The notes under the pieces: generated by a model
The model's input: the letters and a program-made list of their open reading frames with translations, nothing else
Told to the model about the DNA's origin: nothing
The model's database searches: none
DNA from: Alkalisalibacterium limincola
GTDB lineage: Bacteria; Pseudomonadota; Gammaproteobacteria; Xanthomonadales; Xanthomonadaceae
Length of the DNA stretch: 58,697 nucleotides
Direction of reading: 5' to 3'
Assembly: GCF_008017755.1 (NCBI RefSeq)
Contig: NZ_VRTS01000012.1
Location: forward strand, 1-58,697
Translations under genes and position numbers: made by a program
Shown: positions 15,920 to 23,989 of the stretch, one piece after another
Layout of the letters: every line of letters begins with the position of its first letter
Position numbering within the stretch: the first letter of the stretch is position 1

Positions 15920-16290
15920 ATGAGCGTGACCTGGAACGACAACACTCCGATCTACCTCCAGCTCAAGGAAAGAGTGGTGGCGATGATGCTCGACGGCGAC
16001 CTCAATCCCGGCGACGCCCTGCCCTCCGTGCGCCAGGTGGCGGCGGAGTACCAGCTCAACCCGATCACCGTCAGCCGCGCCTACCAGGAACTGGTGGACG
16101 AGACGCTGGTGGAGAAGCGCCGGGGCCTGGGCATGTTCGTCACCGAGGGCGCGCGGCAGAAGCTGCTGGCGTCCGAGCGCAACCAGTTCCTTACAAATGA
16201 GTGGCCCCTGGTGGTGGAGCGCATCAGCGCCTGGGGCTGGACTTCGATGATCTGATGGAAACGGCCAAGGCCGACGGGGAGAAGAAGTGA
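15920..16290 (+). CDS. GntR-family regulator, YtrA subfamily (frameshifted near the 3' end)
   Basis: Winged-helix repressor of ~123 residues. NTPIYLQLKERVVAMMLDGDL, PSVRQVAAEYQLNPITVSRAYQ and VEKRRGLGMFV are the GntR DNA-binding domain; YtrA members have only a short helical tail as effector/dimer region. As written the frame ends early (ISAWGWTSMI). Adding one C near 16225 gives QRLGLDFDDLMETAKADGEKK, the normal YtrA tail, with its TGA overlapping the ATG of the ABC ATPase (TGATG). It probably represses its own operon through the GGTG-N16-CACC site and may respond to a cell-envelope stress. Confidence 0.85.
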
Positions 16291-17159
16291 TGGATACCGC
16301 GATCAAGCCGGTCATCGCTGCCAGGGGTTTGAGCAAGCGCTACAAGAAGACCCTGGCCGTGGACCACGTGGACTTCGATATCGGCCCGGGCCGCATCGTG
16401 GGCCTGATCGGTCCCAACGGCGCAGGCAAGACCACGGTGCTCAAGGCGATCCTGGGGCTGGTGCCCTTCGATGGCGAGCTTCGCGTGCTCGACCGCGACC
16501 CGCGCACCGAGCGCGACGAGCTGATGCACGACGTGTGCTTCATCGCCGACGTGGCGGTGCTGCCGCGCTGGATGAAGGTGCGCGAGGCCGTCGACTTCGT
16601 CGAGGGCGTGCACCCGAAGTTCAACCGCAAGCGCTGCGAGGACCTGCTGGCCAAGACCAAGCTGACCCCGGACATGAAGGTCAAGCAGATGTCCAAGGGC
16701 ATGGTGGTGCAGCTGCACCTGGCCCTGGTGATGTCGATCGACGCGAAGCTGCTGGTGCTCGACGAGCCGACGCTGGGCCTGGACATCCTGTACCGCAAGG
16801 CGTTCTACCAGCATCTGCTGGAGGACTACTTCGACCAGGAGAAGACGATCATCGTGACCACCCACCAGGTGGAGGAGATCGAGCACATCCTGACCGACCT
16901 GATGTTCATCAAGGACGGCAAGATCGCGCTGGAGGCCAGCATGGACGAGGTCGGTGACCGATTCGTCGAAGTGATGGTGGCCGGCGAGCACGTGGCAGCG
17001 GCACGGGCGCTTGGCCCGATCGACGAGCGCCAGGTGTTTGGCAAGACCGTATTCCTGTTTGACGGGCAGCCGCGCGCCAAGCTCGCCGAGTTCGGCGAGA
17101 CCAAGACGCCCGGCGTGGCCGACCTGTTCGTCTCGACCATGAAGGGGACCTACGCATGA
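16290..17159 (+). CDS. ABC transporter ATP-binding protein (YtrB-like)
   Basis: 289 residues from ATG 16290, overlapping the corrected GntR stop. Walker A is GPNGAGKTT (about residues 38-46), the signature helix is degenerate (QMSKGMVVQLHLAL instead of LSGGQ), Walker B is LLVLDEPTLGLD, and the switch histidine is in TTHQVEEIEH. A C-terminal region of ~70 residues follows the NBD. The degenerate signature occurs in several export-type YtrB/ABC-2 ATPases. Its stop overlaps the permease start by four bases (ATGA), so the two form one exporter. Confidence 0.9.
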   Translation: MDTAIKPVIAARGLSKRYKKTLAVDHVDFDIGPGRIVGLIGPNGAGKTTVLKAILGLVPFDGELRVLDRDPRTERDELMHDVCFIADVAVLPRWMKVREAVDFVEGVHPKFNRKRCEDLLAKTKLTPDMKVKQMSKGMVVQLHLALVMSIDAKLLVLDEPTLGLDILYRKAFYQHLLEDYFDQEKTIIVTTHQVEEIEHILTDLMFIKDGKIALEASMDEVGDRFVEVMVAGEHVAAARALGPIDERQVFGKTVFLFDGQPRAKLAEFGETKTPGVADLFVSTMKGTYA

Positions 17160-18121
17160 ACACCTTCAAGTGGCTTCTCAAGCGTGAATTCTGGGAGTCC
17201 AAGGGCGGCTTCTTCTGGGCCCCGATGATCGCCGGCCTGGTCTTCATCGGCATCAACATCATGGGCTTCATCACCGCCCTGGTGCTGGGCAGCCGGCAGA
17301 ACATGCAGGTCAGTGGCGTGAACATCAGCGACCTGACCCGCGACGTGCTGGCCGAGGACGCGGTGGCGCTGGGCCAGGGCCTGGACATCAGCCTGTACAT
17401 GGCCGCCACGTGGCCGTTGATGGTGCTGCCGTTCGTGGTGTTCTTCTACTGCCTGGGCGCGCTCTACGACGACCGCCGCGATCGCAGCGTGCTGTTCTGG
17501 AAGTCGTTGCCGATTTCCGACCGCGACACCGTTCTGTCCAAGGTGGTGACCGCGACGGTGGTGGCACCGGTCATCGCGATCGTGGCGGCGGTGCTGACGA
17601 TGCTGGCCTTCCTGGTGGTGCTGTCGATCTTCGTGCTGGCCCATGGCGGCAACCCGTTCACGCTGGTGATCGGCCCGTCCAGCCCGATGCTGGTCGCGTT
17701 CAACGTGCTGATGTGGATCCCGGTGTATGCGGTGTGGGCGTTGCCGGCGGTCGGCTGGCTGCTGCTGTGCTCGGCCTGGGCGCGCACCAAGCCCTTCCTG
17801 TGGGCGGTGATGCTGCCGCTGTTCGCCTGGGTGCTGGTGGCGTGGTTCGGCCTGATGCGGGTGTTCGACCTGGGTGCGGGCTGGTTCGGCCTCAACATCG
17901 TCGGGCGCATGCTGCTGAGCGTGGCACCGGGCACCGACGTGCTCTACCGCGACTGGGCCACGTTCTCCGGCATGCAGGGTCCCGAGGACTTCCTGCACCT
18001 GTTCAGCGCCGGCTTCGCGTTCCAGAGCTTCGCCCTGCCGCACATGTGGATCGGTGCCCTGGCCGGCGCGGTCATGGTGGTCATCGCGATCCGCCTGCGC
18101 CGCTGGCGCGACGAGGGCTGA
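17156..18121 (+). CDS. ABC-2 type transporter permease
   Basis: 321 residues with about six to seven transmembrane segments (for example GLVFIGINIMGFITALVLG, WPLMVLPFVVFFYCLGALY, AVLTMLAFLVVLSIFVLA). The cytoplasmic loop YDDRRDRSVLFWKSLPISDRD is typical of ABC-2 permeases partnered with YtrB-like ATPases. The start overlaps the ATPase stop. The substrate is unknown; regulators of this type usually control exporters induced by cell-wall-active compounds or envelope damage, so that is the most likely role. Confidence 0.88.
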   Translation: MNTFKWLLKREFWESKGGFFWAPMIAGLVFIGINIMGFITALVLGSRQNMQVSGVNISDLTRDVLAEDAVALGQGLDISLYMAATWPLMVLPFVVFFYCLGALYDDRRDRSVLFWKSLPISDRDTVLSKVVTATVVAPVIAIVAAVLTMLAFLVVLSIFVLAHGGNPFTLVIGPSSPMLVAFNVLMWIPVYAVWALPAVGWLLLCSAWARTKPFLWAVMLPLFAWVLVAWFGLMRVFDLGAGWFGLNIVGRMLLSVAPGTDVLYRDWATFSGMQGPEDFLHLFSAGFAFQSFALPHMWIGALAGAVMVVIAIRLRRWRDEG

Positions 18122-18128
18122 CCCCCCT

Positions 18129-18154
18129 GCCCGCCCGGCCCATGCCGGGCGGGC
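18129..18154 (+). terminator. Intercistronic hairpin after the ABC permease
   Basis: GCCCGCCCGGC-CCAT-GCCGGGCGGGC, an 11-bp perfect stem with a 4-base loop, starting 8 bp after the permease stop and 30 bp before the next gene. No T-tract follows. It may partly terminate or stabilise the upstream message so that exporter and GIN proteins are made at different levels. Confidence 0.6.
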
Positions 18155-18183
18155 GGGCAACAACCTCCGATGGAGTGGAATTC

Positions 18184-19023
18184 ATGAACAAGACAATGAT
18201 CGCCGTCCTGCTGCTTTCGCCGGGCCTGGCCCTGGGCCAGGGCCCCTGCGCGGTGGAACGCACGCAGACACTCGAACTCGACACCGTCGGCATCGAGACG
18301 CTGCAGGTCAGCATCGGCCCGGACAGCCTGCGGCTGGAAGGCCAGGACCAGGAAGGTGGTTCGCTGAGCGTGCGCATGTGCGCCTCCGACCAGACGCGCC
18401 TGGATGACCTGGCCGCGGCGCTGGAGCGTGACGGCGACGACCGCCTGGTGCTGGCGCTCGACCACGGTGGCCGCCACAACGAGATCGGCCGCAGCTGGTT
18501 CATCACCCGCAGCGACTATGGCCGCTTCGAGATCAGCGGGCGCATCCCCGCCCGGCTCGCCGTCGACCTGACCGTGGGCTCGGGCGACGCGGAGGTGACC
18601 AACGTGGGCGCCCTGGAGGCCGTGGTCGGCTCCGGGGACCTCGAGGTCAGCCGGGTGGACGGTCGCTTCACCGCGCTGGTCGGCAGCGGCGACATCGAAG
18701 CCGAACGCACCGGCCCGGTCGAGATCGGCTCCATCGGTTCGGGAGACATCAAGCTGCGTGGCGTCGAGGGTGACGCCCGCATCGGCAACATCGGCTCGGG
18801 ACAGCTGGACCTCCGCGAGGTCAGCGGCACGGTGTCGATCGGAACCATCGGCTCGGGCGGGGCGAAGCTCTTCGACGTGGGCGGCGATGTCGAGGCGCGC
18901 GCGCTGGGCTCGGGAAGCATCGAGGCCCGCGACATCGGCGGCGACCTGCGGCTGCGCAGCAAGGGCTCGGGCGACGTGGAGCACCGCGGCGTCAAGGGCA
19001 GCGTGAGCCTGCCCAACCGCTGA
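18184..19023 (+). CDS. Exported head-GIN (DUF2807/DUF4097-like) beta-helix protein, first copy
   Basis: 279 residues with a signal peptide ending at ALGQG. After a ~110-residue N-terminal region the protein is built of eight coil repeats with GSG-x cores (GSGD in five, then GSGQ, GSGG, GSGS) every 17-19 residues, as expected for a right-handed parallel beta-helix of the GIN type. It probably faces the periplasm or outer surface. It is paralogous to the next gene, and its operon position puts it under the YtrA-type promoter. Function of GIN proteins is not established; adhesion or envelope structure has been proposed. Confidence 0.8.
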   Translation: MNKTMIAVLLLSPGLALGQGPCAVERTQTLELDTVGIETLQVSIGPDSLRLEGQDQEGGSLSVRMCASDQTRLDDLAAALERDGDDRLVLALDHGGRHNEIGRSWFITRSDYGRFEISGRIPARLAVDLTVGSGDAEVTNVGALEAVVGSGDLEVSRVDGRFTALVGSGDIEAERTGPVEIGSIGSGDIKLRGVEGDARIGNIGSGQLDLREVSGTVSIGTIGSGGAKLFDVGGDVEARALGSGSIEARDIGGDLRLRSKGSGDVEHRGVKGSVSLPNR

Positions 19024-19063
19024 CGCCCTGCCCGGTTCAACCCCTATCCTTCCAAGGAGTCCA

Positions 19064-19906
19064 ATGATGAAGGCATTGATCCCCGTCCTTTTCCTGGCAC
19101 CCACGCTGGCGCTGGCCGCGATGCCCTGCGCCCACGAGAACCGCAGCGAGCTGCAGCTCGACCTGGACGACATCCGGGTGCTGCAGGTCGCGATCGGTCC
19201 GGACAAGCTGCGCCTGGTCGGTGCGCCCGATGGCGATGGCCGCCTGAGCGTGCGTGGCTGCGCCTCCTCCGCCGAGCGCCTGGCGCAACTCTCGCTCGAA
19301 CCCGAGCGGGCCGGTGACGGCGTGCTCAAGCTGGTGCGCGAGACCGGCGGCAGCTCGTCGGTGCGCTTCAACCTCTTCGGCCGCGGCAGCGGCAATTACG
19401 GCTACTTCGAGATCGAGGGCCGCATTCCCGACACCCTGGCAATCGACCTCGCCGTGGGCTCGGGCGATGCGTGGATCCACAACGTGCAATCGCTCGATGC
19501 CACCGTGGGCTCGGGCGACCTGGAGGCACGCGACGTGGCCGGCCTGTTCAAGGCCCGGGTGGGCAGCGGCGACATCGAGGCACGCAACGTCGGGCGCGCC
19601 GAGATCGGCTCGATCGGCTCGGGCGACGTGGAGCTTTACGGCGTGGCCGGCGACGTGAGCGTGGGCAGCATCGGATCGGGCGACCTCGACCTTCGCGACG
19701 TGGAGGGCTCGGTCGACATCGGTTCGATCGGCTCGGGCGACGCGGAGCTGCAGCGCATCGCCGGCAGCGTCAGCGTCAGGACGCTGGGCTCGGGCGACGT
19801 CAGGGCCTACGACGTCGGCGGCGACGTGAGCCTGAGCGTCAAGGGCAGCGGCGACGTGCGCACCCGCAACGTGGCCGGCAACGTGGACGTGCCGCGCCGC
19901 CGCTGA
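19064..19906 (+). CDS. Exported head-GIN beta-helix protein, second copy
   Basis: 280 residues, AAGGAG ribosome site, signal peptide ending at ALAAM. It is clearly a tandem duplicate of the upstream GIN gene: both share the conserved cysteine pair (one near the mature N-terminus, one in SVRGCASS), the FEIEGRIP segment and the coil repeats. Here all eight cores are intact GSGD, spaced 17-19 residues, and the DNA shows a matching ~57-bp periodic GGCTCGGGCGA-like element. Better repeat conservation than copy one suggests tighter constraint or recent homogenisation. Function unknown; probably periplasmic. Confidence 0.8.
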   Translation: MMKALIPVLFLAPTLALAAMPCAHENRSELQLDLDDIRVLQVAIGPDKLRLVGAPDGDGRLSVRGCASSAERLAQLSLEPERAGDGVLKLVRETGGSSSVRFNLFGRGSGNYGYFEIEGRIPDTLAIDLAVGSGDAWIHNVQSLDATVGSGDLEARDVAGLFKARVGSGDIEARNVGRAEIGSIGSGDVELYGVAGDVSVGSIGSGDLDLRDVEGSVDIGSIGSGDAELQRIAGSVSVRTLGSGDVRAYDVGGDVSLSVKGSGDVRTRNVAGNVDVPRRR

Positions 19907-19961
19907 TGGCATCCAGGCCGGCGCCGCCTCGGCGGGCCCGGCCATACCGGAGGGATTCACG

Positions 19962-20510
19962 ATGAACACCAAACCCCTGATGCTGGCCCCGCTGGTGGCG
20001 CTCGTGCTGCTGGCCGGCTGCGCGCAGCACGTCGATTTCGAAGGCGATTCCAGCCACCTCAGCGTACGTGGCGACACGGTGCGCATGAACGTCCCGGACC
20101 TGCCGCGCGCCACGCTCGAGCCCGACGGCACGTTCAAGGTGGCAGGGACGGAGGTTGCGACCACGCCCGCCCAGCGCGCCCTGTTGCGCGACTACCATGC
20201 CCAGATCCTGCGCTTTGGCGAGGATTCCGCCGAGTTCGGCAAGGCCGCGGGCGGTGCTGCCGCCACGGCTGCACGCGACGCGGTGCGGGCCAAGTTCAGC
20301 GGCGAGGCCGACGAGGGCATGGGCGAGCGCATCGGCCAGGGCGTCAAGGACGCCGTGTCGGCGGGCCTGGGCCCGATCTGCGATCGCATCGACGACGTCT
20401 ACCGCTCGCAGCGCGCGGTGGCCGAGAGCGGCTTGACCGAATTCCAGCCCTACGCGCGCATGACCCCGCGCAGCAGCGAGAAGTGTCGCGAGGGGATGGC
20501 TTCGCTTTGA
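19962..20510 (+). CDS. YggN-like (DUF2884) lipoprotein
   Basis: 182 residues. The lipobox LLAGC at about residues 18-22 predicts acylation at the cysteine. The mature part has a short beta-rich head (LEPDGTFKVAGTEVATTPAQ), then QRALLRDYHAQI and amphipathic helices with alternating charge, ending with a Cys-containing helix (SSEKCREGMASL). This order resembles the DUF2884/YggN periplasmic family. It is followed by a second, non-lipidated relative. The residue after the Cys is Ala, which does not signal inner-membrane retention, so an outer-membrane location is likely. Confidence 0.68.
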   Translation: MNTKPLMLAPLVALVLLAGCAQHVDFEGDSSHLSVRGDTVRMNVPDLPRATLEPDGTFKVAGTEVATTPAQRALLRDYHAQILRFGEDSAEFGKAAGGAAATAARDAVRAKFSGEADEGMGERIGQGVKDAVSAGLGPICDRIDDVYRSQRAVAESGLTEFQPYARMTPRSSEKCREGMASL

Positions 20511-20539
20511 CGGTCGGAGCGGCGCCCGCGCCGCGACCG
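20511..20539 (+). terminator. Hairpin after the YggN-like lipoprotein gene
   Basis: CGGTCG (20511-20516) pairs with CGACCG (20534-20539) and encloses a second GC-rich pairing (CGGCGC/GCGCCG). It begins directly after the stop codon. No T-tract. It may separate the lipoprotein gene from the second copy 150 bp downstream; nothing else was recognised in 20540-20662. Confidence 0.5.
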
Positions 20540-20662
20540 GTCCTGGTTTCGAGGTAAGACGGCGCGCGCAGGATGCACGCCCAGACCGCGCCGGGTCTGC
20601 CACGGCAGCGTCGCCTTGGGCGGTGGCGCTGACGTGGCCTTGGAAACTGCCATGGAGTCCTG

Positions 20663-21214
20663 ATGATGAAACACATCCAATGCTGGGCCTTGACGGCCCT
20701 GGCAAGCGCCGCGCTGGCCCTCACCAGCGTCGTCGCTGCCGAACAGACCGCCAACCCGTCCGCGGGGAGCGAGGGATTGCAGCTCACCGCCTTCGGGCAC
20801 CCCGACGCGAGGATCGGCACGACCGGTCGCCTGTTCATCGACGACATCGAGGTGCCCACCTCGCCGGAACAACGCCAGGCCTTGATGCGCATGCATCTGC
20901 ACATCGAGGACCTCGGCGCGAAGGGCCAGGCGATCGGGCGCGAGGCCGAGGCGATTGCCGCCGAGGTGACCGCCGAGGCCCTGCAGGCCGTGGCCAGCGG
21001 ACGCGCCGGGGACCCGGCATTCGCGGCCGGCGTCGAAGCATCGGTCAAGGCGCGCCTTGCCGACTCGATGCAAGGCATCTGCGGCAGCGTGGACGCACTG
21101 GTCGAGAGCAGCCAGAAGGCGATCGACATGGGCCTGATCGAACTGCTGCCCTACGTCGACGGGCAGCTCGACGCGGGCGATCAATGCTGGTCGGAAATCG
21201 CCGCCCTGCACTGA
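20663..21214 (+). CDS. YggN-like (DUF2884) periplasmic protein, second copy
   Basis: 183 residues starting ATG-ATG (the second ATG at 20666 has better spacing from GGAG). A type I signal peptide (LTALASAALALTSVVAA) replaces the lipobox of its upstream relative. The shared core is recognisable: a short beta head (GRLFIDDIEVPTSPEQRQAL), helices, an Ile-Cys motif (QGICGSVDALVESSQ versus LGPICDRIDDVYRSQ) and a C-terminal cysteine. The two are tandem paralogues that differ mainly in membrane anchoring. Function unknown. Confidence 0.66.
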   Translation: MMKHIQCWALTALASAALALTSVVAAEQTANPSAGSEGLQLTAFGHPDARIGTTGRLFIDDIEVPTSPEQRQALMRMHLHIEDLGAKGQAIGREAEAIAAEVTAEALQAVASGRAGDPAFAAGVEASVKARLADSMQGICGSVDALVESSQKAIDMGLIELLPYVDGQLDAGDQCWSEIAALH

Positions 21215-21227
21215 CCACGCAGGGAGT

Positions 21228-21249
21228 CCGGCCGCCCCAGGGCGGCCGG
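21228..21249. terminator. Hairpin between convergent yggN-like gene and fumC
   Basis: CCGGCCGCC-CCAG-GGCGGCCGG, a perfect 9-bp stem with a 4-base loop, midway between two convergent genes. It could serve both strands; no T-tract is present on either. Confidence 0.6.
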
Positions 21250-21263
21250 GCACTGCAGTGGCC

Positions 21264-22663
21264 TCACCCGGCGATGCCGCCCCGGGTCAACGCCACCGGA
21301 TCCAGGAGCTTCCGCAACTGCGCCTCGTCCAGGTCGGTCATTTCCTTCGCCACGTCCAGCACCGGACGTTTCTCGGCGTAGGCCTGCTTGGCGATGGCCG
21401 CCCCCTTTTCGTAACCGATCACCGGATTGAGCGCGGTGACGAGCACCGGGTTCCTCGCCAGTGCGTCCTGCAACCGGTCGTCGTTGACCTTGAAGCCGGC
21501 GATCGCGTCCTCGGCCAGCGCCCGCGACGCCGAGGCCAGCAGCTGGATCGACTGCAGCAGGTTGAGCGCCACCACCGGCAGCATGACGTTGAGCTGGAAA
21601 TTGCCGCTGGCGCCGGCCACGGTGATGGTGGTGTGGTTGCCCATCACCTGCGCGCAGACCATCGCCACCGCCTCGGGGATCACCGGGTTCACCTTGCCCG
21701 GCATGATCGAGGAGCCCGGCTGCAGCGCAGGCAGCGCGATCTCCGCCAGGCCGGCCAGGGGCCCGGAGTTCATCCAGCGCAGGTCGTTGGCGATCTTCAT
21801 CAGTGCCACGGCCAGCGTATTGAGCTGGCCGGACAGTTCCACCGAGGCATCCTGGCTGGCGATGCCCTCGAACTTGTTCTTCGCCGATTCGAACTTCACC
21901 CCGCCGGCCTTGGACAGGGCGGCGACCGCCAGCCTGGGCATCTTCGGGTCGGCATTGATGCCGGTACCGATCGCGGTGCCGCCCAGCGGCAGGCGCCGCA
22001 TGCGCCGGAGGCTGTCGCCGATGCGTTCGCTGGCCGAGTCCAGCTGCGCCGACCAGGTGCGCAGTTCCTGTCCCAGCGTCAGCGGCATCGCGTCCATCAG
22101 GTGGGTGCGGCCGGTCTTGACCACCTTGTCCAGCCGCTTGGCGCGCTGTCGATGGCCTTGCGCAGCTTTTTCAGCGCAGGCAGCAGGTCTTCGTGCGCAG
22201 CGAGGCAGGCCGCCACCTGGATGGCGGTGGGCACGACATCGTTGGAACTCTGGCCCAGGTTGACGTGGTCGTTCGGGTGCACGGTGCGCCGCTTGGTGCT
22301 GGCCAGCCGGGCGATGACCTCGTTGGCGTTCATGTTGGAACTGGTGCCCGAACCGGTCTGGAACACGTCGACCGGGAAGTGGTCGTCGTGCGTGCCGGCG
22401 GCCACCTCGGCCCCGGCGCGGGCGATCGCTCGGGCGGTGTCCCTGGGCAGGTGGCCCAGCGAAGCGTTGGCCTCGGCCACGGCGCCCTTGACCAGGCCCA
22501 GCGCCCGGATGAAGCCGCGGGGCATGCGCAGCCCGGAAATCGGGAAGTTGTCGACCGCGCGTTGGGTCTGGGCGCCGTACAGCGCGTCGGCGGGGACGCG
22601 CAACTCGCCCATGGAATCGCGCTCGATGCGCTCGCGCGGCCTGGAGGATGGGGTGTCGGCCAT
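21264..22663 (-). CDS. fumC: Fumarate hydratase class II (frameshifted)
   Basis: Converts fumarate to L-malate in the TCA cycle; cytoplasmic homotetramer of the fumarase/aspartase superfamily. ATG 22663 (GGAG six bases before) gives [20 protein letters not shown]. Conserved segments: [44 protein letters not shown] and the superfamily signature [12 protein letters not shown]. The frame breaks at about 22145, where IDSAPSGW replaces the expected [13 protein letters not shown]; one missing C there restores the protein to ~467 residues, the normal length. The gene is divergent from the UrcA gene. Confidence 0.9.
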
Positions 22664-22817
22664 GTCGGGCTCCATGTCGGGGGCGTGGGCCAGCATAGCG
22701 TCCTTTCCCGAGGTCGGGCTGCGTTGTAAGGGGTGGCGGTCGGCTTCACGCGAGTCCGCCGGCCCTCCCCCAAGGCCGGCTTGCCACCGGCACATCACGC
22801 AGCAAGGAGAAGCGATC

Positions 22818-23228
22818 ATGCGTGGAATCACCTTACTCACCGCAACATTGCCCGCCGCGATGCTGGTCTCGCTGGCGTTCGCACCGACTCCGGCCATTGC
22901 CCAGTCCGAACCATCGACGGAGCGGCTCGAGTCGATCACCGTCGTGGCCCCCCGGATCACCCGCGAGCGGCAGCGCGGCGGGCGCATGCAGGTGGCCTCG
23001 GCCGAGCAGACCGCCCAGGTCGAGTTCGACGACTTGAACCTCGACCGCACCGCCGACCTGTTCACGCTGGAGGACCGCGTCCAAGAGGCCGCCGAGCGGG
23101 TGTGCAAGGAACTGGCCGAGCTGTATCCCGACGGCGAGCCCAGCACCGAGGTGTGCGTGCGTCGCGCCACCGACGATGCGATGGCCCAGGTCCGCTACAC
23201 CGCACGCACACGGGTCGGGATGCGCTGA
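22818..23228 (+). CDS. UrcA family exported protein
   Basis: 136 residues, AAGGAGA ribosome site, signal peptide ending at TPAIAQ. The central [20 protein letters not shown] and [11 protein letters not shown], followed by a second cysteine in [14 protein letters not shown], match the UrcA family, small periplasmic proteins with a probable disulfide and unknown function. It stands between divergent fumC and the RDD gene. Confidence 0.8.
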   Translation: MRGITLLTATLPAAMLVSLAFAPTPAIAQSEPSTERLESITVVAPRITRERQRGGRMQVASAEQTAQVEFDDLNLDRTADLFTLEDRVQEAAERVCKELAELYPDGEPSTEVCVRRATDDAMAQVRYTARTRVGMR

Positions 23229-23398
23229 ACCAGGACCAGCGTCCAACGCTGGCCGCAGGGGCACGGGGCGTCGGCACGGTTGCCGGACCGACGCTCCGCA
23301 TGCCGCAACGGCCGCAGGCTGTGTCATCATTTCCGGCGATGCCGAAATCGCTTCCGGGGGGATGCGTGCTGGGAGGCATCGTCCACGGGGATGGTGAA

Positions 23399-23989
23399 AT
23401 GATCGAGGAAAACGTCGTGGCCGACGCCACGCAACTGCCCGCGCAGGTGTGGGAGCGCGCGCCGGTGGCGCCATGGAGCCGATGGGCCGCCCGCACCATC
23501 GATGCACTGCTGCTCGGCTTCTTCGGGGGCATCCTCATCGAACTCGTACTGATGTTCGGCTTCGACACCAGCCTGGACACGGTCCTGCCCCTGGCCTTGG
23601 CGCAGGGTGTGCTGGTGCTGGTGCTGGCGGCGATCGGCTGTGCCTTGATGTACGGGCTCACCGCGACCACGCCGGGCAAGTTCCTGTTCGGGATCCGGGT
23701 CGAGGGCACCAACGGGGGACCGCCGGGTCTGCGCCGCGCGCTGCTGCGCGAGGTCGACGTGCTGGTTCGCGGGCTCGGCCTGGGCGTGCCCTTGATCGCC
23801 ATGATCACCCAGCTCGTCGCCTACCGCACGCTGGAGCGCGAGGGCCAGTCCTCGTGGGACGGCGACTGGCGCGGCACCGTGGTGCTCTACCGGGCCGCCG
23901 GGACCACGCGCACCCTGCTTGCCGTGCTTGGCATCGCCGCGCTGGTGGTGGGCTACGCAGCCATCATCATGCTCTACAGGCTGGATTGA
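23399..23989 (+). CDS. RDD family membrane protein
   Basis: 196 residues from ATG 23399. APWSRWAARTIDALLLGFFGG contains the Arg...Asp pair of the first transmembrane segment of the RDD family, followed by ALAQGVLVLVLAAIGCALMYG, TPGKFLFGIRV and two further membrane segments, the last near the C-terminus (TLLAVLGIAALVVGYAAIIM). RDD proteins are small integral membrane proteins, some proposed to act in transport or stress tolerance. The stop overlaps the next start (TGATG), so the next protein is its likely partner. Confidence 0.85.
   Translation: MIEENVVADATQLPAQVWERAPVAPWSRWAARTIDALLLGFFGGILIELVLMFGFDTSLDTVLPLALAQGVLVLVLAAIGCALMYGLTATTPGKFLFGIRVEGTNGGPPGLRRALLREVDVLVRGLGLGVPLIAMITQLVAYRTLEREGQSSWDGDWRGTVVLYRAAGTTRTLLAVLGIAALVVGYAAIIMLYRLD

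Noticed and set aside
18560-19890. Regular ~57-bp repeats that could suggest a CRISPR or satellite
   Set aside because: They are degenerate, in frame, and encode the GSGD coils of the two GIN proteins; there are no unique spacers between exact repeats.
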